In this document: positions 19,510-27,565 of the stretch, in pieces | Layout of the letters: each line of letters opens with the position of its first letter | Numbering within the stretch: position 1 is the stretch's first letter | NCBI RefSeq assembly: GCF_014236795.1 | Contig: NZ_CP049018.1 | Span: forward strand, 1 to 40,955 | From: Xanthomonas theicola | Lineage (GTDB): Bacteria; Pseudomonadota; Gammaproteobacteria; Xanthomonadales; Xanthomonadaceae | Length of the DNA stretch: 40,955 nt | Direction of reading: 5' to 3' | Notes under the pieces: model-generated | What the model was told of the DNA's origin: nothing | Database searches by the model: none | The model's input: only the letters and a program-made list of their open reading frames with translations | Program-made: the position numbers and the translations under genes

Positions 19510-20030
19510 TCCGGCTGCGGCGACTGTTCCACGCCCTCGCCATCGCGGCGATCATCGTCGGCGGCGTCATCCTGGCTGCCTACGGCATGGAGCTCGCCGG
19601 GCTACGGTTTTACGTGAATCTCACCCCCAGCGTGCCGCGTGGCATCTACCTCGTAGACACCACGCAGCGTGCCCCGGTCGCCGGGCAGTACGTCCTATTC
19701 GTGCCACCAGCGGATGCCGCGAAGCTACTTTATGGGCGCGACTATCTGCGCCCCGGTGCGCCACTGGTCAAGACCGTACAAGGCATGCCAGGCGACACGT
19801 ATTGCATTGCCGACGACGGCATACGCATCGGCGGCAAGGTGCTTGGTCCAGTATCTAGCATCGACAGCAAAGGCCGTGACTTGCCGCGCATCCGAGGCTG
19901 CTACACGATCCAAGACGGTGCCTTCCTGCCGCTGGGTCTAGGGCTTCCTAACAGCTTCGACGGGCGCTATTTCGGCGCCGTTTCGGACCACCTAATCATC
20001 GGCCACGCGCGACTCCTAATCGGACTCTGA
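19506..20030 (+). CDS. traF: TraF, conjugative S26-type signal peptidase
   Basis: 174 residues. An N-terminal membrane segment (8-28) is followed by the catalytic Ser42 in TPSVPRGIY and Lys89 in LVKTVQGMPGD, the Ser/Lys dyad of S26 peptidases, and the final S-x-S/D-GRYFG-V box (SFDGRYFGAVSDHLIIG). In P-type transfer systems TraF trims and cyclises the TrbC pilin. The gene overlaps DUF2840. Both catalytic residues are present. Confidence 0.9.
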   Translation: MIRLRRLFHALAIAAIIVGGVILAAYGMELAGLRFYVNLTPSVPRGIYLVDTTQRAPVAGQYVLFVPPADAAKLLYGRDYLRPGAPLVKTVQGMPGDTYCIADDGIRIGGKVLGPVSSIDSKGRDLPRIRGCYTIQDGAFLPLGLGLPNSFDGRYFGAVSDHLIIGHARLLIGL

Positions 20031-20032
20031 CC

Positions 20033-20596
20033 ATGCCAGCCATCGACGCCACATCGCTTTACCTGACATGCGGGCCATGGGTCCATCCGCAGACAACCGC
20101 AGCCGTTGTCGCGGTAGAAAGTCGCGGCAACATCTACGCCTTCGGCACACCGGACGGAGCGTTCTATGCTCCCGATCTAGCCAGCGCCTTGCGTTATCTA
20201 GCGGACGCACTACGCCGCTATCGAAGCGTTGACATAGGGTTGATGCAGATCAATTCGCAGTGGATTGCGCGACTAAAAATCAAGCCTGAAATTCTGCTCG
20301 ATCCGTGCACCAATGTGCGCATTGGTACATCGATCCTCGCCGCCAATTATGGCGATGCCATGCAGCACAGTAAGACGCCTCTTGAGGCGCTTATACGATC
20401 TTTGTCGGCGTACAACAGTGGTAACGAAATGCGATCCACAAGCTATGCTTATCGCGTCATCGCCAAACCGCTCGACCCGAGAACAGCGGGGTCCCTTCGG
20501 ATCACTTTCAATGATCCAGAAGGGAACCCAACGGGACGCGCACTCGACCCTAGAACTGCGTCGATATTCTTCCCTGAATCCAGCGCGACACGCTAG
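20033..20596 (+). CDS. VirB1-like lytic transglycosylase
   Basis: 187 residues. The SLT fold is indicated by E29 (VVAVESRGN), VDIGLMQINSQW (about 65-77), a Cys-containing LLDPCTNVRIGTSIL segment and AYNSGN. These enzymes open peptidoglycan for the secretion channel. No classical N-terminal signal peptide is visible; a short hydrophobic start alone is present, so export would need another route or a different start. It begins two bases after traF. Conserved order traF-transglycosylase-relaxase supports the role. Confidence 0.85.
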   Translation: MPAIDATSLYLTCGPWVHPQTTAAVVAVESRGNIYAFGTPDGAFYAPDLASALRYLADALRRYRSVDIGLMQINSQWIARLKIKPEILLDPCTNVRIGTSILAANYGDAMQHSKTPLEALIRSLSAYNSGNEMRSTSYAYRVIAKPLDPRTAGSLRITFNDPEGNPTGRALDPRTASIFFPESSATR

Positions 20597-20932
20597 AGCA
20601 GGGCACATGCCGCCGTCGGCGGCCGAACAGTCTCCAACACACCACAAGCCACCGGACGGATACGCCTTCGATGCTCATCGAAGCCGAATCCTAACCGGCT
20701 AAGCGCGGCCGTTCGTCAGGGTAAAACCCTGCGGGTTTTCCCCCGCCAAACCGCCTTATCGGCCGACGCAGGTCGGCCGTGGGGAAGGCTGGCCCGCAGC
20801 AAGCGGGGCAGCCTGGCGCGAGCGCACGCTCGCGGTCGCCGAGCGGCAGCTCGGATGCTTTGGGGAGAGCGATAGCGAGAACCAAAGCAGGGCAAGATAA
20901 AAGTGTGTCCGGTATGATGTAGTTAGTTACCT

Positions 20933-20951
20933 GTTTTTCCTATGGAAAAAC
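20933..20951. promoter_or_regulatory. Palindrome before the relaxase promoter
   Basis: GTTTTTCC-TAT-GGAAAAAC: perfect 8 bp arms with a 3-base centre. Its form recalls KorA-type operators. It lies 20 bases upstream of the promoter at 20971. Confidence 0.5.
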
Positions 20952-20998
20952 TGCCGGTAACTTACTATAGTTGACGGCAAATTACCGGCAACTATATC
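20952..20998 (+). promoter_or_regulatory. Relaxase-operon promoter with inverted-repeat operator
   Basis: TTGACG (20971-20976), 16 bases, TATATC (20993-20998). TGCCGGTAA (20952-20960) and TTACCGGCA (20982-20990) are perfect 9 bp inverted arms straddling the -35. The dispersed palindrome copy at 20998-21013 follows at once, so three potential operators cluster at one promoter. Confidence 0.6.
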
Positions 20999-21040
20999 TT
21001 TCTCATGCGAAAACAGAACCGGCATACGGAAGAAACCTAG

Positions 21041-23140
21041 ATGGCACAGGCATCGAGCGGTTCCAGCAGCAGCGGGGCAGGGAGCGAAAGCAGTCCAGCC
21101 CTGCGCGTGCGGTTGGGCCGCGGCAAGCCAGCCAGCGGCGCACTCGGCAAGCAGTTCGCTCAGCGCTGCTTTCGCGCGGCTCGCGCCGCGGGCTTGCGCG
21201 TTGGCGGGCGTGGCAGTGCAAGCCGGCACTACGCCGGCCGAGCGGCCGGCATCAGGCCTAAGACGGGGCAGTACGCCCAGCGCGTCATCGTCAAGGCGCG
21301 GATATGCCCGACGGGCGCCGGCGGTGGTGGCAAAGCCATGCGGCGGCATCTGGACTACATCCAGCGCGACGGCGTGGGCAAGGAAAGCATCGAGGCGAAG
21401 CCGTTCGGCGCCGACGGCGAGCTCACCCGCGAGGACATGGCGGCCTTCGCCGAGCGAAGCGATGCCGACCGGCACAGCTTCCGGCTCATCGTCTCGCCGG
21501 AGAACGGCAAGGCGATGAACCTCGAGGCGCACACCCGCGACCTTATGGCGCGGATGGAGCATGACTTAGGCACGAAGCTCGACTACGTGGCGGTCGCCCA
21601 CTACAACACCGACGAGCCGCACGTGCATGTTGTCATCCGTGGCAAGGATGATCGCGGCGGCGACCTGGTAATGAGCCGCGACTACATTTCCAACGGCATC
21701 CGGGCCAGAGCCGGCGATCTTGCCACGCAGGAGCTTGGTTATCGCAACGACCTTGACGTCGTGCGAAGCCTCGCCAAAGACCTACATGCCGAACGCATGA
21801 CGGCGCTCGACCGGCGCTTGATGACCGACGCCGAGCGTGGGCAGGATGGCGTCATCGATCTACGGCGCATGCCGGCATCCGCGATGCAGCGCGCCCAGCG
21901 CGACTTGAAGCTGGGCCGGCTGGCCAGGCTCAAAGCGATGGGCCTGGCGACCGAAGTCGCGCCTGGGCAGTGGCAACTGGCCGGCGACGCCATGGAGAAG
22001 CTGCGCGGCATGGCCCAACAGGGCCAAGTTGCCGCCATCCTGCAACCGCATGCCGCCGGCGAGCGTGCGCTCGCACAATCGATCGTCAGCAAGGACAATC
22101 TGCAAGAGCCGGTGCAAGGCATCGTGATCGACCGCGGCATGGCGAACGAGCTTACCGGCAGCGAGTACGTGGTAATCGGCGGGTTCGACGGCAAGCTGCA
22201 CTACGCCAATCTTGGCGTGCACGCGGAACGGCACATGCCGGCGCCGGCCCGCGTGGGCGACGTCGTGGAAATCGGCGTCTATTCGCCGCCGGTCGCCGGC
22301 GCCGTCGACCGGAACCTGGTCCGGTACGCGCGGGCCGGCATCTACGACCCAGCCGCGCATCTGGCCGACGTGCAGCAATGGCCGGAGGACAGGCTGCCGC
22401 CAAACGTCACGCCGGAGGCCTACGTCGATGCGCACGTACAACGGGCCGAGGCGCTGATTTCCCGCGGCCACGTCTCGCGGGCCGAGACCGGGGGTTACGG
22501 CGTGCCAGCCGATCTTGTCGATCGCGTGACCCACGATCCGGCAATGGGCCGGGATCGGCCCGCCTTCCTGCGCCTGGACGTGCGAGGGAGCGGCCCGCTG
22601 CCGCAGCAGGCGCGAGTCGTCGGCTATACCTATCTCGACCAGCAGATCGCGGACGGCGCGGCGGCGAAGCTCGAGGCGACCTGGCCGCATAGCCGGAGCC
22701 AGGCGGCCTTGGCCGAGGCACTGCGCGCCCGTGCGGATCGCCTGGTCGAGCTCGGCGTCGCCACCCGCAACGGATCAACGGTCGCCCTGGCGGCCGACGC
22801 GCGGCCACGGTTGCAGGCGATGGAGCTCGAGGGCGCCGGGCGGCGGCTGGCCGCCCGCTACGGCACCTATACGAGCCTGGACGCCGCCCGCAAGTTCAGC
22901 GGACGGCTGGACGGCTTCGAGGCCTTGCCGAGCGGCATCCACGCCGTCGTCGTCAAAGGCGACACCTTCACGCTGGTCCCCGCGTCCAGCGGCCTGCAAA
23001 AACTCGCCGGCCGCGAAGTCGCCGTTTCGGTGCGCGGCGGACCGCAGCTGGCGCAGGGCGGCAGCATGCAGCAAGCCCGCATCCGATTCGCCGCGCTGGA
23101 CGCGCTGCGCCACGGCAAGGATTTGGGCATACAGTTGTAA
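21041..23140 (+). CDS. VirD2-type relaxase (MOB-P, DUF3363)
   Basis: 699 residues. After a Ser/Gly/Arg-rich start, Y106 in RRHLDYIQRDG is the probable nicking tyrosine. The three-His metal site is in HYNTDEPHVHVVIRG (H187, H194, H196). The long C-terminal part with ITGVYRR-type replacements (LQEPVQGIVIDRG, ADRLVELGVATRNG) matches DUF3363 relaxases of Tn4371-like ICEs. It nicks oriT, stays bound to the 5' end and pilots the strand into the secretion channel. The oriT candidate lies just upstream. An early start context is weak, but no better ATG precedes the catalytic part. Confidence 0.9.
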   Translation: MAQASSGSSSSGAGSESSPALRVRLGRGKPASGALGKQFAQRCFRAARAAGLRVGGRGSASRHYAGRAAGIRPKTGQYAQRVIVKARICPTGAGGGGKAMRRHLDYIQRDGVGKESIEAKPFGADGELTREDMAAFAERSDADRHSFRLIVSPENGKAMNLEAHTRDLMARMEHDLGTKLDYVAVAHYNTDEPHVHVVIRGKDDRGGDLVMSRDYISNGIRARAGDLATQELGYRNDLDVVRSLAKDLHAERMTALDRRLMTDAERGQDGVIDLRRMPASAMQRAQRDLKLGRLARLKAMGLATEVAPGQWQLAGDAMEKLRGMAQQGQVAAILQPHAAGERALAQSIVSKDNLQEPVQGIVIDRGMANELTGSEYVVIGGFDGKLHYANLGVHAERHMPAPARVGDVVEIGVYSPPVAGAVDRNLVRYARAGIYDPAAHLADVQQWPEDRLPPNVTPEAYVDAHVQRAEALISRGHVSRAETGGYGVPADLVDRVTHDPAMGRDRPAFLRLDVRGSGPLPQQARVVGYTYLDQQIADGAAAKLEATWPHSRSQAALAEALRARADRLVELGVATRNGSTVALAADARPRLQAMELEGAGRRLAARYGTYTSLDAARKFSGRLDGFEALPSGIHAVVVKGDTFTLVPASSGLQKLAGREVAVSVRGGPQLAQGGSMQQARIRFAALDALRHGKDLGIQL

Positions 23141-23184
23141 ACAAGTCGTAAAGCGCTGGCCAGCCGGCCAGCATGGAGTGACGT

Positions 23185-25284
23185 ATGGCACGCAAAGAAC
23201 GAACCCGTAAGGCTGGCGGCCTGCGGCTGGCGCATGGCTTCGTAGCAATGGCCGTGATGTTCATCGGGATATGGGTCGCGAGCCAGTACGCGGCGCATGC
23301 GCTGGCGTACCAGCCGCAGCTGGGCGAACCCATGCTGCGCTTGGGCACCCTGCGGCTCTACGAGCCGTGGGCCTTTTTCAGCTGGGACTGGAACTACAAC
23401 GCCTACGCGCCCGACATTTTCAGCCGCTGCGTGTTCATCGTCATCGGCTTCACCGTGCTCGGCGTGCTGGCCGCCGTCGGCGTGGCGCTGTGGCGCGCAA
23501 AAGAGGTCGAGGAATCGACTACCCACGGCTCGGCCCGCTGGGCCGACGAGAAAGACCTCAAGAGATCCGGCCTGCTGGACGGCGATGGCGTCGTGCTCGG
23601 CAAGACCGAGGATGGCCGCTACCTCACCCACAACGGGCCGGAGCACATCGAAGTCACGGCGCCGTCGCGGTCGGGCAAGGGCGTCAGCAGCGTGGTGACG
23701 ACGCTCATCAACTGGCGCGGCTCCGTGATCGTCAACGACATCAAGGGCGAGAACTGGATGCTGACCGCGCGGCACCGGAGCGGCTTCGGCTACGTGTTGA
23801 AGTTCAACCCGGCCTTCCTCGACTCCTGCCGCTACAACCCGATGGCTGAAGTGCGCTTCGGCATGGAGGAAGTCAAGGACGTGCAGAACATCACGGACAT
23901 GATCGTGGACCCGGAGGGCAAGGGCAAACCCGATCACTGGTCGAAGGAGGCCGACGCCTGGCTGACGGCCGTGTTCCTGCACATCCTGTACGCCGAGCCG
24001 GACAAGACTCTGCCCGGCGTCGCCCGCTTCCTCGACAACCCCGAGCGCACGATCGACGCCAGCCTGCACTACATGCTCAACACCAAGCATCTCGGCGACC
24101 GCGTACATCCCGTCGTGGCGATCGGCGCGCGGGCCTTGCTCAACAAGAGTGAGAACGAGCGCAGCGGCGTGCACTCCACGGCGCGCAGTTTCTTCTCGCT
24201 CTACCTTGACCCCATCGTCGCGCAGGCGGTAAGCGAGAGCGATTTCTCGGTGTACGACCTGATGCGGGCGGAACACCCGCTCAGCCTGTACCTGATTTCG
24301 CCGCCGTCCGACAAGCGGCGCCTGCGGCCGCTGTTCCGGCTCATCATCAACCAGGTGTTCACCCGGCTGACCGAGGAACTGAACCCGGAGAGCAACCGGC
24401 ACCGGCTGCTCGCCCAGCTGGACGAGTTCCCGGCGCTCGGCAAGATCGAACAGATCGAGGAAGGGCTCGGCTTCTACGCGGGCTACGGCATCAAGGTGCT
24501 GATGTACAACCAGTCGGTGAATCAGATCATCAAATACTACGGCCCCAACAACACGGTCATGGACGGCGCGCACATCCACGTGTGGTATGCGCCGAACACC
24601 GAGGAAACCGCGAAAAAAATCAGCGACGCGCTCGGCGTCAAGACCGAACGGCAGCAGCAGACGAACTACGCCGGCAACCGCCTGGCGCCGTGGCTCGGCC
24701 ACGTGATGGTGTCCAACCAGGAAACCAGCCGGCCGCTGCTTACGCCAGGCGAGGTCAGCGAGCTTCCCCCGACCGATTGCATCATCAAGGTCGCCGGCCT
24801 GCCGCCGATCCGTGCCAAGAAAACCGCGTACTACTCCGACCCGAACTTCTCGAAACACGTACCGCCGACGATCCAAGAAGGCCAGCGCAAGGGCGCGCTG
24901 GCCGAGAAGAACCACCCTATGAACCCGCCGGCGGACACTGCCGTCCGGCCGTACCGTTACGGCCCGCCGACGCCGAGGAATCCATGGGCCGGGCGCGTGG
25001 TAGTCGCCCCCCCCGCGCCGGCGCCGGTCGCGGCCCCTGCCCCGACCGGCAACTTGGCCATCACGCCGGCGCTACCGCAAGCGGCCCCGCCGGTGCCCCC
25101 GCTCGACCACATCCCGCCCGAGTTTTCGCATGAGAAAGCGGACGGGCAGGATCTACATCAAGGCGTGCCGGCGCCAATCGTGGCCGACGCCGTGCTCGAG
25201 AACGCCCAGGGCGTTCCCGAGGCGCCCACGGCGCCGGACAAAGGCCCGGACCTAGGAAGGAGTCTCGAGTGGAACCTGCCCTGA
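23185..25284 (+). CDS. traG: TraG/VirD4 type IV coupling protein
   Basis: 699 residues. Two N-terminal membrane segments lie at about 16-40 and 82-103. Walker A is SRSGKG (161-166) and Walker B is LLAQLDEF (D413, E414). The all-alpha region in between and the VSNQETSRPLLTPGEV segment are typical of TraG. The Pro/Ala-rich C-terminal tail (from about 595) is loose. It links the relaxosome to the Trb channel and drives DNA transfer. A dispersed palindrome (25123-25138) lies near the 3' end. Confidence 0.95.
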   Translation: MARKERTRKAGGLRLAHGFVAMAVMFIGIWVASQYAAHALAYQPQLGEPMLRLGTLRLYEPWAFFSWDWNYNAYAPDIFSRCVFIVIGFTVLGVLAAVGVALWRAKEVEESTTHGSARWADEKDLKRSGLLDGDGVVLGKTEDGRYLTHNGPEHIEVTAPSRSGKGVSSVVTTLINWRGSVIVNDIKGENWMLTARHRSGFGYVLKFNPAFLDSCRYNPMAEVRFGMEEVKDVQNITDMIVDPEGKGKPDHWSKEADAWLTAVFLHILYAEPDKTLPGVARFLDNPERTIDASLHYMLNTKHLGDRVHPVVAIGARALLNKSENERSGVHSTARSFFSLYLDPIVAQAVSESDFSVYDLMRAEHPLSLYLISPPSDKRRLRPLFRLIINQVFTRLTEELNPESNRHRLLAQLDEFPALGKIEQIEEGLGFYAGYGIKVLMYNQSVNQIIKYYGPNNTVMDGAHIHVWYAPNTEETAKKISDALGVKTERQQQTNYAGNRLAPWLGHVMVSNQETSRPLLTPGEVSELPPTDCIIKVAGLPPIRAKKTAYYSDPNFSKHVPPTIQEGQRKGALAEKNHPMNPPADTAVRPYRYGPPTPRNPWAGRVVVAPPAPAPVAAPAPTGNLAITPALPQAAPPVPPLDHIPPEFSHEKADGQDLHQGVPAPIVADAVLENAQGVPEAPTAPDKGPDLGRSLEWNLP

Positions 25285-25317
25285 TGTGTAGGCATCGTCC
25301 TAGCGCGGCGTCGGAAT

Positions 25318-25330
25318 CGTCTGACAGACG
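25318..25330. promoter_or_regulatory. Palindrome upstream of the trb operon
   Basis: CGTCTG-A-CAGACG, perfect, in the 94-base gap between traG and the CopG-like gene. The next bases (TTGTAAAATCG near 25347) could hold a -10 element. It is a plausible operator for the RHH-like protein encoded next. Confidence 0.5.
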
Positions 25331-25378
25331 ACTGACGATCGCCGCTTGTAAAATCGCAAGTTCACAAGGAACTTCGCC

Positions 25379-25873
25379 ATGAACCAGCCGCGGCGGAAGC
25401 GAGGCGGTGAAGGCGGCATCGAGCGCATCGAGGCCAGAGTTCCGCGCCCGCTGGCGCAGGCCTTGCGCCGCGAAGCGGCGGAAAGAGCCATATCGATGCG
25501 CGCCGTGGTCGAGCAGGCAATCGCCGAGCGATACGACCCGGCCAAGGCCGCGGAAGAAACGCTGACCATCCTGCGTGAGCTGCGCACTCTACGGCGCGAC
25601 GTGCAGCGCAGCGAGTTCGGCGTGCGCGTCATGCTCGAGGCCTTCACCCTCAGCATGAAGAACGTGTTCTCGTCGCTGCCGCCGCCAACGGCGGCCGGCA
25701 AAGCCGCCGGCGAATCGTTCTACAACGCGCTCATCAACGCCGTGGAGCGCGTCATTGGCGCCGACCAGGCGCTGGTAGACAAGCTGGCCGAGAACCTATT
25801 GCGATTCGATCCAGAGGACTTCGCGGACGGCACGCCGGAGTTCCCGTCTGCACCGCCGGAGGCAACCGCATGA
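25379..25873 (+). CDS. CopG/RHH-like protein at the head of the trb operon
   Basis: 164 residues. IERIEARVPRPLAQALRREAAERAISMRAVVEQAIAERY (about 14-52) has the beta-helix-helix layout of an Arc/CopG domain. The rest is helical (TLTILRELRTLRRDVQRSEF), with a short hydrophobic stretch around SFYNALINAVERVIGADQAL. In Ti/Tn4371-type transfer regions a CopG-family gene stands between traG and trbB. It overlaps trbB by four bases. A regulatory role is likely but untested. Confidence 0.65.
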   Translation: MNQPRRKRGGEGGIERIEARVPRPLAQALRREAAERAISMRAVVEQAIAERYDPAKAAEETLTILRELRTLRRDVQRSEFGVRVMLEAFTLSMKNVFSSLPPPTAAGKAAGESFYNALINAVERVIGADQALVDKLAENLLRFDPEDFADGTPEFPSAPPEATA

Positions 25874-26907
25874 ACGCAGCGATACGACCCGTGAGCAGCC
25901 GGCAAGACCGGCTGCTGGAAATGCTCAACACCGCGCTGGGCGGCGAAGTCGTGGAATATCTGGCCGACGAAGCGGTCGAGGAAATCCGCGTGAACCCGGA
26001 CGGCCGCCTATGGGTAGTGCGCCAGGGCGAACGCCTGAATACGGGCGTGACACTCACGGCCGCAGAGCGCACGCTCGTCATCAACACCGTCGCGGATCAC
26101 GTCGGCGAAATCGCCGACGCCGAGAACCCCAGCTTCCCCGCGGAACTGCCGGACACTGGCTACCGCTTTCACGGCATCGTGCCGCCGCAGTCGCCGGACG
26201 GCCCGACCTTCGTCGTGCGCAAGAAGGCTTCGCGTATCTTCGACCTGGCCGAATATGTCGCGCGCGGCACCATGACCGAGGAACAGCGGCAAGCGATCAT
26301 CCAGGCCGTCCGCGACCATGACAACATCCTTGTCGCCGGCGGCACCGCCACCGGCAAAACCACGTTCACGAACGCGGTGCTCAAGGAAATCGGCCACTGC
26401 ACTGGCCGCGTGGTCACGATCGAGGACACGCTCGAGCTCGTCGTCCAGGCCGACGAAGTGATCCGCCTGCGCACCGTGCGCACCGGCGACGTCGTGCGAC
26501 GCTCGATGCAGCACCTGGTGCGCGACAGTCTGCGCCTCACCCCCGACCGCATCATCGTCGGCGAGGTGCGCGGCCCCGAAGCGATCGACATGCTCGACGG
26601 CTGGAACACCGGCCATCCCGGCGGCGTGGCCACCATCCACGCCAACAGCGCCCGCGAAGCCCTCGAGCGCATCGAGGACTTGCTTGTGCAGGGTGGTTAC
26701 ACACCCGTACCGAGGAAGATCGCCAGGGCGATCAATCTGATCGTCAGCATCGGCTTCGTGGCCGAAGAAAGGCCGGAAGGACGGCGCACCGTCAGGCGCA
26801 TTAAGGACGTGCTGCGCGTGACCGGCGTAATAGCCACGCCGACCGGCCACGAGTACCAATTCACCCCTGTCGCGGCGGCCGTTGCGAGCCCCGCAGGGCA
26901 GGAGTAA
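25870..26907 (+). CDS. trbB: TrbB/VirB11 secretion ATPase
   Basis: 345 residues. Walker A AGGTATGKTT (about 155-164), an Asp box (TIEDTLEL), Walker B region (RIIVGEVRGPEAIDML) and a His box (GHPGGVATIHANS) are all present, in the family's usual length. It is a hexameric cytoplasmic ATPase powering pilus assembly and DNA transfer. Start ATG 25870 overlaps the CopG-like gene. Confidence 0.95.
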   Translation: MNAAIRPVSSRQDRLLEMLNTALGGEVVEYLADEAVEEIRVNPDGRLWVVRQGERLNTGVTLTAAERTLVINTVADHVGEIADAENPSFPAELPDTGYRFHGIVPPQSPDGPTFVVRKKASRIFDLAEYVARGTMTEEQRQAIIQAVRDHDNILVAGGTATGKTTFTNAVLKEIGHCTGRVVTIEDTLELVVQADEVIRLRTVRTGDVVRRSMQHLVRDSLRLTPDRIIVGEVRGPEAIDMLDGWNTGHPGGVATIHANSAREALERIEDLLVQGGYTPVPRKIARAINLIVSIGFVAEERPEGRRTVRRIKDVLRVTGVIATPTGHEYQFTPVAAAVASPAGQE

Positions 26908-26974
26908 AGTTGCAGGTGTGCAATCATTTTGCACCATTACCAGCGTTCCATCACCACCACCAAGGGAATCCAGC

Positions 26975-27286
26975 ATGCAACTCGCTAAGCTCCGCTCCTA
27001 CCTGTCCACCCTGCTACTGACGATCGCCACCACGCCGGCCCTGGCAGCCGGTTCCGGCATGCCGTGGGAGGGTCCATTGCAGAAATTCCTCGACTCGATT
27101 TCCGGCCCTGTGGCGAAGGCGATCGGCGTCATCGCGATCATCGGCTGCGGCCTGGGCATCGCGTTTTCCGAAGGCGGCAGCGGCGCCTCGAAGCTGCTGA
27201 AAATCGGACTCGGCCTGTCCATCGCCTTCACCGCGAGCAGCTTCTTCCTGTCGTTCTTCGGCTTCTCCGGCGGCGCGGCATTCTGA
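26975..27286 (+). CDS. trbC: TrbC/VirB2 conjugative pilin precursor
   Basis: 103 residues from ATG 26975. The signal peptide ends about ALAAGSG (residues 24-30). Two hydrophobic helices follow (VAKAIGVIAIIGCGLGIAF and IGLGLSIAFTASSFFLSFFGF) with a short polar loop, as in VirB2/TrbC pilins. The product is probably trimmed and cyclised by TraF. Confidence 0.9.
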   Translation: MQLAKLRSYLSTLLLTIATTPALAAGSGMPWEGPLQKFLDSISGPVAKAIGVIAIIGCGLGIAFSEGGSGASKLLKIGLGLSIAFTASSFFLSFFGFSGGAAF

Positions 27287-27298
27287 GGACCGAAGGCC

Positions 27299-27559
27299 AT
27301 GACCGAGCCAGTGGAAGGATTCGAGGTGCCCGTTCACAAGTCGCTGATCGACCCGCAGCTGTCCGCGGGCGTGCCGCGCAAGGTCGCCATCGTGAACGGC
27401 ACTCTCTGCGCCGCGCTCGTGCTGGGCCTGCAAAGCTGGTACGCCCTGCCGGTATGCGCGCTGCTACACATCGGCGCCGTGATCGCCACCCGTCACGACC
27501 CGCAGTGGCCGGAAATGATCGCCCGGTCGCTGCGCCTTAAATCCCACTACCGCCCCTGA
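27299..27559 (+). CDS. trbD: TrbD/VirB3 inner-membrane protein
   Basis: 86 residues. EGFEVPVHKSL then a pair of closely spaced hydrophobic helices (VAIVNGTLCAALVLGLQ and LPVCALLHIGAVIA) and a TRHDPQW end, as in TrbD. It helps assemble the VirB4 ATPase at the membrane. It lies 12 bases after trbC and six before trbE. Confidence 0.9.
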   Translation: MTEPVEGFEVPVHKSLIDPQLSAGVPRKVAIVNGTLCAALVLGLQSWYALPVCALLHIGAVIATRHDPQWPEMIARSLRLKSHYRP

Positions 27560-27565
27560 GTCCCC

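Larger units (their letters stand above)
20597..21040. other. oriT-containing intergenic region
   Basis: No credible gene. It holds several palindromes typical of origins of transfer: CGGCCGACGCAGGTCGGCCG, CGAGCGCACGCTCG and CCGAGCGGCAGCTCGG. A nic-like motif on the minus strand, TTATCTTG/CCCTGC (complement of about 20887-20900, cut expected between 20892 and 20893), fits the YATCYTG/Y consensus of MOB-P relaxases. It lies directly upstream of the relaxase gene. Confidence 0.55.

Noticed and set aside
22867..24915. 682-codon minus-strand frame opposite the relaxase and traG
   Set aside because: Antisense shadow of two well-supported genes; spans their boundary.
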